DNA from: Rhodococcoides corynebacterioides NBRC 14404
GTDB lineage: Bacteria > Actinomycetota > Actinomycetes > Mycobacteriales > Mycobacteriaceae
Assembly (NCBI RefSeq): GCF_001894765.1
Contig: NZ_BCWV01000005.1
Span: 248,001-312,000 of the forward strand
Reading direction: 5' to 3'
DNA length: 64,000 nt
A program made the translations under genes and the position numbers. Below are positions 59,101 through 64,000 of the stretch, piece after piece (position 1 is the stretch's first letter; every line of letters starts with the position of its first letter). The notes under the pieces are model-generated. The model ran no database searches. It was not told where the DNA came from and saw nothing but the letters and a program-made list of their open reading frames with translations.

Positions 59101-60622
59101 CGCGCTCGCGCGTGGGTACCTCGGGCGCAGCGGCCTGACGGCGGCGCGCTTCGTCGCCGCGCCGCACGGCAAGCCGGGGGAGCGGATGTACCGCACGGGC
59201 GACCTGGTGCGGTGGCGTCGCACCGACGACGGCCCCGTGTTGAGCTACGTGGGCCGATCCGATCACCAGGTCAAGGTGCGCGGATTCCGCGTCGAGCTCG
59301 GCGAGATCGACGCCGCCCTCGAGGCGCACGACGACGTCGAGTTCGCCGTGACCCTCGGTGTGGCCGACGGCGACGACGCAGGACCGACCACACTCGCGTC
59401 GTACGTCCTCGTCCGGTCGGGGTCGGCGGTGGACGGCACCGCGCTGCGTCGCCATCTGACGCGGCGGTTGCCGTCGTACATGGTGCCGACGTCGGTGACG
59501 CTGCTGGACACCGTGCCGCTCACGCCCACCGGCAAGCTGGATCGCCGGGCCCTCCCGGCGCCCGCACCCCTCGCCGACACGGTCTACCGGGCCCCACTGA
59601 CCCACACCGAGGACCTGGTCTGCGCGGTGTTCGCCGAGGTGCTGGCGGTCGACCGGGTGGGCCGGGACGACGACTTCTTCACCCTCGGCGGCACGTCCCT
59701 CGTGGGCGTGCGCGCGGCTCACGAGTTGGGGGAACGGCTGGGCCGAACCGTGCCGGTGAGCCTGCTGTTCGGAACCTCGACCCCGGCCGAGCTGGCCTCC
59801 GCCCTCGAGGAGCCGACCGCCGGGAACACCGATCTCCTGGCGCCGCTGGTGACGCTCCGAGCCGGCCGCGACGACGTCGCGCCGCTGGTGTGCGTGCACC
59901 CGGCGTTCGGCCTGGCCTGGACCTATCACGGTCTCGCGCGGCGTCTCGGTGGCGACCGTTCCGTTCTGGGGCTCCAGACTCCGACGCTGGCCGGCGAACG
60001 GTCCGAGTTCGACTCGATCGAGGATCTGGCGCGTGACTACGTCGACCGGCTGCAGGCAGAGCACCCGACGGGTCCGTACCACCTGCTCGGGTGGTCCCTC
60101 GGCGGACTGATCGCGCACGCCATGACCGCGGAGCTCGAGCGGCGCGGCGAGCGGGTCGCGACCCTGGCGATGCTCGACAGCTACACGCTCACGGCCGAGT
60201 ACCTCGACCGGGTGCCCACACTGCGCGACCTGATCGAGGAGGTCACGGGAACTCCACTGCCCGAGGGCCTCGATCCGACGCCCGCGGACGCCGCCGACCT
60301 GGCCCGCGCGGCGGGCGACGGGGCCGCGGCGCTGACCGCCGACGTCGTCGAGCGTCTCCATCGCGGGTACGTGCACGGCAGCACGCTGGCCCACCGCTAC
60401 CGGCCGACGCCGGTCGAGGCCGACGTGCTCTTCTTCTCCGCCACCGCCGACGAGGTCAACGCGCACGACACCCGTCGCCGCGCCGCCGCCTGGGAGCCGT
60501 TCGTCCGGGGGACGGTGCAGGACCATCCGATTCCGTGCGCGCACGCGCACCTCACCACGGATCGCGCGCTCGACGTGGTCGTGCCGGTGCTCGACGAACA
60601 CCTCGGGCCCCGACACCGGTGA
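47180..60622 (+). CDS. Four-module non-ribosomal peptide synthetase with EntF-like ends
   Basis: This 4480-aa protein is a complete assembly line with the order C-A-T, C-A-T, C-A-T, C-A-T, TE. Each C domain keeps its catalytic HHxxxDG: HHLAGDG at 152, then HHIAADG at 1180, 2247 and 3297. Carrier-protein serines are at 998, 2050, 3116 and 4173. No epimerisation, methylation, oxidation or reductase domain is seen. The first module and the TE are close in pattern to EntF of enterobactin synthesis. The starting C domain means that an acyl or aryl starter comes in from another protein. I chose ATG 47180, with CGGAG about 8 nt upstream. No tailoring, export, MbtH-like or starter genes are adjacent. 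The gene lies alone between lnt and rbpA, and its product is unknown. Confidence 0.95.
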   Translation: MTSSTTVESTGGTPDHRPADTGAFPLSPAQTGLWFAQKLAPEVPLTVAQYVDVAGPLDADLVADVAATVGAELQSGCIRVLDIDGRPHQVVDTESVHTRRLDLRGEADPVAAAHRWMRDEMHAPVDVERDPLTVNVLLRVEDERWLWYTRMHHLAGDGFGAVTALRRVAQLYTAATTGVDAPPQRAHDLAELYRAEETYRRSPRFTTDREYWAAKTAGLPERFSLVPRSAPAAATRRRVDGIAATSVTDAITAVAARVDGTEAAVLVAAIAAYLHRVTGSAEVVLSLPVSVRTTAALRRSGGMFSNVVPLRLRIEDHTTLDELIAAVTLEITGALRHQKYRHEDIRRDHGSSTDQRGFFGPMVNIMLFDWSVQLGDLTGHLHNLSSGPVEDLAFTIYNSSTPGAGLNIDLEANPALYDDLELGAHHRRFLAFLAALLDRPAAAPVTDTPVFLPDELETVVHTFNDTAATVEPDTLWSAFARRVAATPDAPALTFGETTLTYAETAERAGRVGTALRRRGVVPGDVVALSMPRSLESVLGMYGVLHAGAAYLPLDPEQPAERIASVLDTARPRCVLTEDDVAAAVTDSDASAAPAPVRPDDLAYVLFTSGSTGRPKGVAVTHRAITNRLEWMQHEYPLTDDDVVLQKTPSTFDVSVWEFFWPLRVGARLVIAEPGVHREPRRLLAAMIDAEVTTVHFVPSMLAAFVAEMRDSRVCPTRLRRVFSSGEALPADTAAAFTDATAVPLHNLYGPTEAAVDVTYRRFRPGDVGTVPIGRPVWNTRVHVLDARLRPVPVGVAGELYLAGVQLARGYVGRPDLTADRFVADPIAADGSRLYRTGDLARWRSDGDLDYLGRTDFQVKVRGLRIELGDVEAALLAHPGVDHAVAVARPDHRGDTRLVGYVAGPSAASLSPDDVRATAAARVPAYMVPDVVTVLDALPLGSSGKVDRRALPEPTAPSPADDVAPRTDLERRIATVLADVLEIPAPGVHTSFFDLGGNSLSATRVVARLTNDLDRHVGLDDLFTAPTVARLAERLTAVDAPAHRPPLVAVARPDVVPLSPAQQRLWFLNRLDPGSAVYNMPLALDLTGQLNLSALRQALTDVVHRHESLRTVFPDGPTGPHQVIEEPGTPDLGPIDIAEPDLDRVVADVVGHGFDVRRDHPIRVRLFRLGSDRHVLVVVLHHIAADGWSFVPLAADVALAYAARAAGEAPAFAPLPVQYADAVLWQRAVLGDPADPGSVLAAQTAFWTDRLAGLPEVLDLPTDRPRQAVPAVAGAVHAFELDADLRAAITALATAHSASTFMVVHAALTALLGRLADTDDVAVGTPVAGRGDRALDGAVGMFVNTLVLRAAPRVDRSFVDLLRAVRDDDLEAFAHADVPFDTVVDAVAADRTSAHHPLFQVMLSFDNLAPAAVALPGLTVAAGEVDTGTAKFDLTVELVDRPGGGFQARLGYATALFDDTTAADLAQRFLAVLRQVTADPTVRVGDVDLRLPTDVAPEADAVLVGPPGGAPTTLPELLRATAARFPDRDAVIEADHTLTYAELDRRSDLLAAALVDRGIGPEVRVPVCVGRSAASLIALWAVAKSGGAYTPLDPKYPADRLATMVADTGAVVGLAGDERAMLPDTVHWLDPRTDHALAAAPVAVPAPHPDQAAYLIFTSGSTGRPKAVVVSHRGIADLAADTAAAAGVDETIRALHFASPSFDVSLMELLMAFAVGGAVVPAPTDVYGGRDLAALLRDRRVTHAVVTPAALETVDPDGVPDLRFVAVGGDVCTPALVERWAPGRTMLNVYGPTEATVVVTRTEPMNPGEPVTIGRTRTGVETRVLDRRLRPVAPGVRGELYLSGPSLARGYQGRPGPTAERFVADPDGPPGSRMYRTGDVVALRTNSGITAAPDTRAIHFLGRADHQVKVRGHRVELAEIDAVLQTERAVTWSVTLLVDADRRDVARLVTYAVTDAEDRDALTARLLEAARRALPDYMVPASIVWLDALPLTPAGKLDRRALPVPAPPQSDVPHEEPATDTERTVATAFADAVGLERVGRRDHFFDSGGNSLTATRVAATLSDALGRDVAVRTIFEHPTVAALAARMDTVAALATRLDTDAGPARVPLVPQERPARIPLSLPQQRLWFLNRLDPTSDAYTIALSVTIDGPVDRDALGRAVLDVLDRHEALRTVFPETDDGPHQVVLPIDDVRDRLDVRDLRGATRADAVPQALRSLAHRGTDLTTTTPVRAVLLRVSDTRHVLGVAIHHIAADGWSMRPLTRDLVAAYTARAAGREPELPPLPVQYADFTLWQRRMLGDESDPTSRAAADLAFWTSTLAGLPDECTVPGDRPRPALPGHHAGSREFAVPEGTMAALTAAAARHGGTRFMALHAVLASVLSRLADTTDVVIGTPVAGRHDAALHDLVGMFVGTVVLRTPIEPGDSFARVLERVRTVDLDALGHTELPFERVVDALSPPRVAGRHPLVQVVLTVDESIDTTVSTGDLTWSAEPIDIDRSKFDLDVAVIGGPDGWTVRITYSRDLYDESTVDRLGERFLTVAAAAAAHPERALGDASLLTADERARLDARIPEPVDAPVVLPDLWASAVRRGGDRLAAVGTAGERVTYAELDRRSTRLARRLLAHGAGPEDVVAVALPRSLAAIAAVLAVTKTGAAWVPVDPRYPADRVRHMLTDSGARLGLTAADHRPDDDLADVCWLDVEHDPTDTLDLPVTDADRRRTLRADHVAYVIYTSGSTGVPKGVSVTHAGLSAFADAERARFAVDADARVLHVASPSFDASVLELLMAVGSGATLVISPPDVFGGRELADLMRRERVSHAFVTPAALATVDEDVSATALPDLRTVVVGGEAAGPDLVRRWAPGRLMVNGYGPTETTVVATTDVLEVDRLVTVGTPIPGARAAVLDVRLHPVPDGTTGELYLAGPGLARGYLRRAALTAGRFVADPRGAGERMYRTGDLVRWTTDGRLEYVGRTDTQVKLRGFRIEPGEIDAVLTARDDVSFAYTAVHVDETGIPALASWVVPAAAATMDPDAVLADLARTLPAHLVPATVTTLTAVPLTPVGKLDLCALPAPTAPARADRVVEAPATPTERIVADVVASVLGDGCGPIGRDDDFFALGGNSLLATQVASRIGSRTGRTVPVRALFEHPGVRTLAAHVDTLTADDTPAPGSIARPDRLPLSPAQTRQWFLNRVDPSSPLYNVPVVVRLDGPLDVAALQAALGDVVTRHEVLRTVYPAASDGPEQVILPAVDVPLAIRDVAEDEVHSAALAAAGTGFDVTVDPPLRATLLRLDPTAHVLVLVMHHIAADGWSLGPLAADLTGAYDARSAGRAPELPPLEIQYVDHTLWTQARLGSLDDPSSLLTTQLAWWTETLAGAPDTLGIPTDRPRPATPSYRGGTVDAHLDDDLHRRLREVAAEEGATLFMALHTALAVTLGRLDGRFDTVVGTAVAGRGHEAIDRLVGMFVGTLALRTRIDPRSPLQEALRAVRTADVEAFARPDVPFEQVVDAIAPARSAARHPIFQVMLTVRDDVPTRARMGAGGAVVDARVAEIDVAVAKFDLQVTVTEHRTDAGEPAGLTLGLDYATDLFDEATARTLLDRLGTVLRTLATRPTTAVGAIDLLTPDERAALVPVGARHADAPRTLAAVLDDAVRLSPDGIALEHLGRALTYRELDALTDRWARRLVAQGVGPGTLVAVGIPRSLDSVVAVLAIVRAGAGFLPVDPAYPADRIRHMLTDARPTLGLTTADHRAALAVDGTETVWLLLDDETLASGPLAPGALPRAELAHPAYVIYTSGSTGTPKGVVVTHAGVSTFAAELTDRLDVTSASRVLHFSSVSFDAAVLDLLFALGAGATMVIAPTTVVGGRELAEFLGRERVTHAFVTPAALTTADPAAATALTHLVVGGDACSPDLVARWAPGRNLHNAYGPTETTIVTVMSDALTPGAPIGIGSPVRGVAAVVLDRQLEPVPYGVVGELHLTGDALARGYLGRSGLTAARFVAAPHGKPGERMYRTGDLVRWRRTDDGPVLSYVGRSDHQVKVRGFRVELGEIDAALEAHDDVEFAVTLGVADGDDAGPTTLASYVLVRSGSAVDGTALRRHLTRRLPSYMVPTSVTLLDTVPLTPTGKLDRRALPAPAPLADTVYRAPLTHTEDLVCAVFAEVLAVDRVGRDDDFFTLGGTSLVGVRAAHELGERLGRTVPVSLLFGTSTPAELASALEEPTAGNTDLLAPLVTLRAGRDDVAPLVCVHPAFGLAWTYHGLARRLGGDRSVLGLQTPTLAGERSEFDSIEDLARDYVDRLQAEHPTGPYHLLGWSLGGLIAHAMTAELERRGERVATLAMLDSYTLTAEYLDRVPTLRDLIEEVTGTPLPEGLDPTPADAADLARAAGDGAAALTADVVERLHRGYVHGSTLAHRYRPTPVEADVLFFSATADEVNAHDTRRRAAAWEPFVRGTVQDHPIPCAHAHLTTDRALDVVVPVLDEHLGPRHR
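47216..50269 (+). other. NRPS module 1: C-A(Ser)-T, EntF-like
   Basis: Residues about 13-1030. The C domain shares with EntF the stretches [12 protein letters not shown] and [14 protein letters not shown]. Reading the ten Stachelhaus positions by eye against PheA gives D-V-W-H-F-S-L-V-D-K, the code I recall for the serine-activating Ent[13 protein letters not shown] is the P-loop, and DLGGNSL (Ser998) holds the phosphopantetheine. Confidence 0.85.
50327..53434 (+). other. NRPS module 2: C-A-T, selectivity unassigned
   Basis: Residues about 1050-2085. The selectivity residues read by eye are D-V-M-V-A-G-V-V-V-K, which I cannot match to a known amino acid; the pocket looks small and apolar. 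The carrier site is DSGGNSL (Ser2050). The A domain is of the VTPAALE/VGGDVC subtype, unlike module 1. Confidence 0.75.
53507..56629 (+). other. NRPS module 3: C-A-T, selectivity unassigned
   Basis: Residues about 2110-3150. The code read by eye is D-A-L-F-V-G-G-V-V-K, suggesting a hydrophobic substrate. The end of the A domain reads GKLDLCALP instead of the usual GKLDRRALP, but the catalytic lysine is kept. The carrier site is ALGGNSL (Ser3116). Confidence 0.75.
56681..59824 (+). other. NRPS module 4: C-A-T, selectivity unassigned
   Basis: Residues about 3168-4215. The code read by eye is D-A-L-F-V-G-A-I-V-K, differing from module 3 at only two of ten positions, so the two may activate similar residues. 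The carrier site is TLGGTSL (Ser4173), feeding the thioesterase. Confidence 0.75.
59861..60619 (+). other. NRPS terminal thioesterase domain, EntF-like
   Basis: Residues about 4228-4480. This is a type I alpha/beta-hydrolase domain with nucleophile Ser4306 in LLGWSLGG, Asp4333 in LAMLDSYT and His4455 in PCAHAHL. The opening [20 protein letters not shown] parallels the EntF thioesterase. It would release the peptide by hydrolysis, cyclisation or oligomerisation; sequence alone does not decide. Confidence 0.88.
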
Positions 60623-60639
60623 GGTGTCGGGGCCCGAGG
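60601..60639 (+). terminator. Perfect 17-bp hairpin spanning the NRPS stop codon
   Basis: Arms 60601-60617 and 60623-60639 are exact complements, with a 5-nt loop that contains most of the TGA at 60620-60622. It lies between two convergent genes and could end transcription from both sides. Confidence 0.8.
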
Positions 60640-60656
60640 TGGGGTCGAACGAAACC

Positions 60657-60703
60657 AGACGCCGGCTCCGCGTCGCTGTGTCCTAGACGCCGGCTCCGCG
60701 TCG
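60657..60703 (+). repeat. Tandem duplication at the rbpA 3' end
   Basis: A 19-bp sequence at 60657-60675 recurs exactly at 60685-60703, 28 bp apart. The second copy codes the last residues and stop of RbpA; the first copy lies beyond the stop in the NRPS-rbpA gap. Confidence 0.85.
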
Positions 60704-61027
60704 TTTTGCCTTGAGCAGGTCCAGCCGCTCCTTGAGCAGCTCGTCCAACTCCTCGACGGAACGGCGCTCGAGCAGCATGTCCCAGTGGGTGCGCGGGGGC
60801 TTGACCTTCTTGGCCTCCGGCGCGGTGCCCTCGACGAGAGTGCCCTCCATACCGTTGCGGCACATCCACGTGCCCGGCAGCTCCGCGTCGTCCGCGAACG
60901 GCACGTCGAAGATCTCACCGTTGTCCGTCTTGTACCGAGCCATGCGACGAGGCGCGAGGTCGTGGTCGCGATCGGTCTCGTAGCTCACCGCTCCGAGCCG
61001 ACTACCTCGAAGTACGCGGTCTGCCAT
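60683..61027 (-). CDS. rbpA: RNA polymerase-binding protein RbpA
   Basis: RbpA binds RNA polymerase with the principal sigma factor and stabilises open complexes; it is an essential actinobacterial transcription factor. The 114-aa protein begins MADRVLRGSRLGAVSYETDR and has the core region RYKTDNGEIFDVPFADDAE, the pair TWMCRNGMEG, and the sigma-interacting tail THWDMLLERRSVEELDELL. I chose ATG 61027; the open frame upstream has no family features. An ECF-type promoter is visible upstream. It is convergent with the NRPS gene. Confidence 0.96.
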   Translation of the reverse strand: MADRVLRGSRLGAVSYETDRDHDLAPRRMARYKTDNGEIFDVPFADDAELPGTWMCRNGMEGTLVEGTAPEAKKVKPPRTHWDMLLERRSVEELDELLKERLDLLKAKRRGAGV

Positions 61028-61063
61028 AAGAGTCCTCTCTGTCGTCCTGCGTGCTCTGGAATC

Positions 61064-61089
61064 AACGCACCGGGATCCGGAAACGTTCC
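61064..61089 (-). promoter_or_regulatory. SigR/SigH/SigE-type promoter of rbpA
   Basis: On the minus strand, GGAAC (61089-61085) and GTT (61066-61064) are separated by 18 nt. This matches the consensus of stress ECF sigma factors of the SigR/SigH group, and sits 37 bp before the rbpA ATG. rbpA is a known target of such sigma factors in Streptomyces and, as I recall, mycobacteria. Confidence 0.6.
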
Positions 61090-61129
61090 CGCACGAACGC
61101 ACCATCCTACCCCGGTATCGTCGACGTTC

Positions 61130-61459
61130 GTGATCGGCAGACGGCGTCCCGGAACGTGCGTGTGGTGCGGACGCCCGGTCGACGAGTCCGGGACGGGACG
61201 TCGACGCCGCTACTGCCGCCGGTCCTGCCGACAGCGAGCCTACGAACAGCGCACCTCCGTGCGCGGCACGACGGTGCCCGACGACGCCGTCCTGTTGACC
61301 GCCGCCGAGGCCGAGGCGCTGGCCGACCGCGCGTTCGGGGTGCGCTGCGCGGCCGAGGACGTCGCCACGGCCGTGGCCGAGGGCGCCGACGCCGACGAAC
61401 TCGCCGTGCTGTCGGCCCGCATGGTGGAGATGGCCCGCGACGCCGAGCGGCTTCGCTGA
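61130..61459 (+). CDS. Small zinc-ribbon protein next to rbpA
   Basis: The 109-aa product starts at GTG 61130 and has four cysteines set as a zinc site: C10 and C13 in TCVWCGRP, C29 and C33 in RYCRRSCRQRAYEQRT. The basic segment between and after them suggests nucleic-acid contact. The C-terminal half (about 50-109) is alanine- and glutamate-rich, probably helical. I know the RRYCS/RRSCRQRAYE-type motif from small actinobacterial proteins of unknown role. It is divergent from rbpA, with about 100 bp between starts, so the two may share control. It converges with the MpaB-type gene 7 bp away. Confidence 0.75.
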   Translation: MIGRRRPGTCVWCGRPVDESGTGRRRRYCRRSCRQRAYEQRTSVRGTTVPDDAVLLTAAEAEALADRAFGVRCAAEDVATAVAEGADADELAVLSARMVEMARDAERLR

Positions 61460-61466
61460 CCCGTCG

Positions 61467-62345
61467 TCAGAGTCGGCCCGGGCCCAGGTCCGAGGGGTGG
61501 TACCCGACGGGATAGCCCGGGTAGGTGCGATTGCGCGGGTCCCGCGCGATGCGGGACGTCCGCCGGGGCGGAAGATGACGAACCGCACGAGCTCGCGCTC
61601 GCAGGCCCGCCTCGGCGACCCGGCGCGCACCCGGCGCCGCAGTGGGGAAGCCGAACGCGCGGCGCATGTCGTCGTCGATCATCGCGTGCACGACGCCGCG
61701 GATCGCCGGGCGCGACACCGCCGGGTACCAGGAGGCGAGCAGCTCGCGGGTGTAGGTCCCGATGCGACGGTTGTCCGGCGCGAAGCCGAATCGGTCGTGC
61801 TCGTACTCCATTCGGAAGGCATGGAACTCGGCCACGGACTCGGGGACGTCGGCGATTCCCATCCGCGTTCCGACGGCGCGGTAGAACTCGACCGCGGCGC
61901 GTCGTTCGTGGGGATGGAGTCGGCGCCAGCCGTAGCGGTCGATCCAGTCGAGGGGGTCGAAGGCGAACGTCGACAGGACGTAGAGCATGTCGTCGCGGTC
62001 GATGTCGTACTGCGCGTGGAGGCGATTGACCGTTCGCAGCGACGCTCGCCCACGCTCGGAGTCGTATCCGTGTTCGACCAGTTCCGACATGAGCAGCGAC
62101 GTGTCGTCGTACCGCTTCTGCGGACGCTTCTCGAACTCGCCGGTGCGCGCGAGCAACGCGGAGATGCTGGGGACGCAGTAGGTGCGGAACAGCGCGAACT
62201 CGAGCGATCGCTGGTAGTCCCAGGGAAACTCGTACCCGGCGGTGATGCGATGGATCGCCTGCGCGTCGGCGACGGGATCGAGCCGGTCGATCGCCTCGAG
62301 CCAGCCGTATCGCCCGCGGCCCCGCTGCGGGAGCGTCGCGGTCAT
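61467..62345 (-). CDS. MpaB/rubber-oxygenase-like protein (DUF2236)
   Basis: The 292-aa protein matches the DUF2236 group, which includes the latex-clearing (rubber) oxygenase and fungal MpaB, heme-type enzymes that act on hydrophobic chains. Family-like stretches are YEFPWDYQRSLEFALFRTYC near residue 40 and a histidine/acid-rich middle, EFHAFRMEYEHDRFGF near 175. The C-terminus is basic. It overlaps the aldehyde dehydrogenase gene by 4 bp. An oxygenase making aldehydes or ketones and a dehydrogenase oxidising them would make sense together, but this is inferred. Confidence 0.78.
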   Translation of the reverse strand: MTATLPQRGRGRYGWLEAIDRLDPVADAQAIHRITAGYEFPWDYQRSLEFALFRTYCVPSISALLARTGEFEKRPQKRYDDTSLLMSELVEHGYDSERGRASLRTVNRLHAQYDIDRDDMLYVLSTFAFDPLDWIDRYGWRRLHPHERRAAVEFYRAVGTRMGIADVPESVAEFHAFRMEYEHDRFGFAPDNRRIGTYTRELLASWYPAVSRPAIRGVVHAMIDDDMRRAFGFPTAAPGARRVAEAGLRARARAVRHLPPRRTSRIARDPRNRTYPGYPVGYHPSDLGPGRL

Positions 62346-63784
62346 CGCCGGCGCCGACCGTGAATCTTGGTGAGCAGGAAGCGGGCGACCGCGACGTCGC
62401 GTCGCTTGCGCGTCATGGTGACCAGGTTGAGCGGTGCCGAGAACCGCTGGCGGGTGACGGATTTGACGCGCGAGAACTCTCGCAGTCCGTCCGCGCCGTG
62501 GATGCGCCCGAAGCCGGAGTCGCCGACCCCGCCGAACGGCAGGGCACCGATGGCCGCGAATCCGAGCACCGAGTTGATGCTCACCACGCCCACCCGGAGC
62601 CGATCCGCCGCGCGTCGCCCGGCCGCGTCGGATCCGGTGAACACCGAGGCGCCGAGGCCGTACTTCGAGGTGTTCGCCCGGTCGATCGCCTCGTCGAGGT
62701 CACGGACGCGGTTGACGACGACGGTCGGGCCGAACGTCTCCTCGACCTGGGCCTCGCTGTCCTCGGGAACGTCGAGCAGCACCACCGGATCGACGTAGGG
62801 CGGGCGAACCGACTCGGGACCGCCGACGACGGCCCGACCGCCGCGGGCGAGCGCGTCCTCGACCTGCGACCGCACCACGTCGACCTGACGGGGGAGGGTC
62901 ATGCGGCCGTACTGCGCGTCGGCGGCGTCGCCGACCCGCAGGTTCGTCACGCGCGCGACGAGCTTGTCGACGAACCGGTCGGCGAGCGCGTCCACGACGT
63001 AGACGCGTTCGACTCCGGCGCACGTCTGTCCGGCGTTGCCCATGGCTCCGAAGGCGGCGAACTCGGCGGCGGCGTCGAGATCGGCACCCTCGTCGACGAT
63101 GAGCGCGTCCTTGCCGCCACCCTCGACCACGATCGGCGTCAGCGACTCGGCACAGGTCGCCATGACCTTCTTGGCGGTGGCCGTCGAGCCGGTGAACGCG
63201 ACCTTGTCGACGCCGGCGCGGGCCAGGTGCGCGCCGACCGCACCATCACCCACCACGGTCTGCAGCACCGGGTGGGGCGCCGACAGGGAGTCCCAGGTGT
63301 CGGCGAGCCAGGCGCCGGTCCGGGGGGTCAGCTCGCTCGGCTTGAACACCACCGCGTTGCCGGCGGCCATCGAGTAGGCGATGGACCCCATCGGGGTGTA
63401 GACGGGGTAGTTCCACGGGCCGATGACTCCGACCACGCCCATCGGTTCGTAGCGCACCGACGCCGCCTGGTTGGCGCTGACCAGGCCGGGCAGGACCGAT
63501 CGTTCCCGGAGCACGCGGCGGGCGTTCTTCGCCGCCCACGTCAGATGCTCGACGGCGAGCATCACCTCGAGCAGGGCGTCGTCGGCCGGCTTGCCCGTCT
63601 CCTCACGGACCACGTCGACCAACGACGCCGAGTTCCGGGCGACGACGGACTTGAACTCGAGCAACCAGTCCTTGCGGTCGTCGTGGCTCAGGCCGCCCCA
63701 CCACCGCGCGGCGTGACGGGCCCGCCGGACCGCGTCCTCGACTCGGTCCCGATCGGTGGGGATGGACGTCTCGTCGATGGTCAT
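62342..63784 (-). CDS. NAD(P)-dependent aldehyde dehydrogenase
   Basis: The 480-aa protein is a typical aldehyde dehydrogenase that oxidises aldehydes to acids. The NAD-binding start is GVIGPWNYPVYTPMGS (about 120-134), followed by FTGSTATAKKV, the general base Glu221 in VVEGGGKDAL and the nucleophile Cys255 in NAGQTCAGVERV. GALPFGGVGDSGFGRIHG near the end is the oligomerisation part. It resembles the succinate-semialdehyde/coniferyl type, but the substrate is uncertain. I chose ATG 63784 (MTIDETS); the frame runs on upstream without family features. It is coupled to the MpaB-type gene. Confidence 0.93.
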   Translation of the reverse strand: MTIDETSIPTDRDRVEDAVRRARHAARWWGGLSHDDRKDWLLEFKSVVARNSASLVDVVREETGKPADDALLEVMLAVEHLTWAAKNARRVLRERSVLPGLVSANQAASVRYEPMGVVGVIGPWNYPVYTPMGSIAYSMAAGNAVVFKPSELTPRTGAWLADTWDSLSAPHPVLQTVVGDGAVGAHLARAGVDKVAFTGSTATAKKVMATCAESLTPIVVEGGGKDALIVDEGADLDAAAEFAAFGAMGNAGQTCAGVERVYVVDALADRFVDKLVARVTNLRVGDAADAQYGRMTLPRQVDVVRSQVEDALARGGRAVVGGPESVRPPYVDPVVLLDVPEDSEAQVEETFGPTVVVNRVRDLDEAIDRANTSKYGLGASVFTGSDAAGRRAADRLRVGVVSINSVLGFAAIGALPFGGVGDSGFGRIHGADGLREFSRVKSVTRQRFSAPLNLVTMTRKRRDVAVARFLLTKIHGRRRR

Positions 63785-63849
63785 GAACGCCGACACTAGG
63801 CGCGCCCGCGGGGGCGGGCAATGACCGATCCGTCCGATCCGGGTGACCG

Positions 63850-64000
63850 TCAGAGCCCGGAGCACCCGTTCACGGGAACGTCGGCGAATCGGTCCATCAT
63901 GTACCGCGCCGCCGCGCCCCCGTAGCCGTCGATCAGCTGGGGCCCGAAGTGATTCGGCAGGACCGCACCGGTCAGGATCGGCGGGATCTCGTCGGTCAGG
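63850..64000 (-). CDS. C-terminal fragment of a possible secretory lipase
   Basis: Only the last 49 codons are inside the window, ending at the stop 63850-63852. They read PNHFGPQLIDGYGGAAARYM and finish with FADVPVNGCSGL. The ending, a helix followed by RFADVPVNGC with a late cysteine, resembles actinobacterial secreted lipases (LIP family), but no catalytic residue is visible. It is transcribed towards the aldehyde dehydrogenase gene with a 65-bp gap and may belong to the same operon. Confidence 0.5.
   Translation of the reverse strand, partial: LTDEIPPILTGAVLPNHFGPQLIDGYGGAAARYMMDRFADVPVNGCSGL

Overview
The window is about 64 kb of a high-GC (roughly 70 %) actinobacterial chromosome. A Pup-proteasome system, mycothiol-type and F420-type enzyme families, RbpA and the 13E12/DUF222 family place it in the Mycobacteriales, most like Rhodococcus. 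From hisE to rbpA the gene order largely follows, in reverse, M. tuberculosis Rv2122c to Rv2050 (recalled from family knowledge, not computed). Nothing here identifies a species.

Layout. 1-3.1 kb: the end of a HAD phosphatase gene, hisE-hisG, and a facing pair (RecB-like nuclease, thioesterase). 3.2-14.4 kb: trmI and the Pup-proteasome cluster (arc/mpa, dop, pup, prcB, prcA, pafA, pafB, pafC), interrupted by a minus-strand PAP2-lipid kinase fusion. 14.5-19.5 kb: tatA, tatC, helY and a repeat-rich DUF4333 membrane protein. 19.5-22.6 kb: an insertion of accessory DNA, a DUF222/HNH endonuclease gene whose 3' end is cut by an IS3-family element. 22.7-26.8 kb: 5'-3' exonuclease, Xaa-Pro peptidase, a mycothiol-dependent isomerase-like protein, a PPOX/F420 protein and an SDR. 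26.8-37.0 kb: the aerobic cobalamin block (cobL, cobM, cobK, cobIJ, cobH, cobG, cobN), with a cobalamin riboswitch before cobN and a small secreted protein between cobH and cobG. 37.1-46.9 kb: a second PPOX protein, tldE/tldD, a TauE/SafE permease, a NarL-type two-component system, fxsA, an amidohydrolase and lnt. 47.2-60.6 kb: one giant non-ribosomal peptide synthetase gene (4480 aa). 60.7-64 kb: rbpA, a small zinc-ribbon protein, and a minus-strand run of lipase-like protein (cut by the window end), aldehyde dehydrogenase and MpaB-type oxygenase.

How the genes work together. Dop converts Pup-Gln to Pup-Glu, PafA ligates it to target lysines, Arc/Mpa unfolds pupylated proteins and PrcBA degrades them; PafBC is the WYL-type DNA-damage regulator pair. 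The cob genes cover most ring-methylation, ring-contraction and cobalt-insertion steps of the oxygen-dependent B12 route.

The most unusual part is the NRPS, with four C-A-T modules and a thioesterase. Its first module and thioesterase resemble EntF, and the first adenylation domain carries the serine code. It sits between lnt and rbpA, where the related M. tuberculosis locus carries the polyprenol-phosphate mannose synthase domain. No aryl-acid, export, MbtH or iron-box elements are visible nearby. Many genes in the window have a TAnnnT box 6-7 nt before the start codon, which suggests leaderless transcription.
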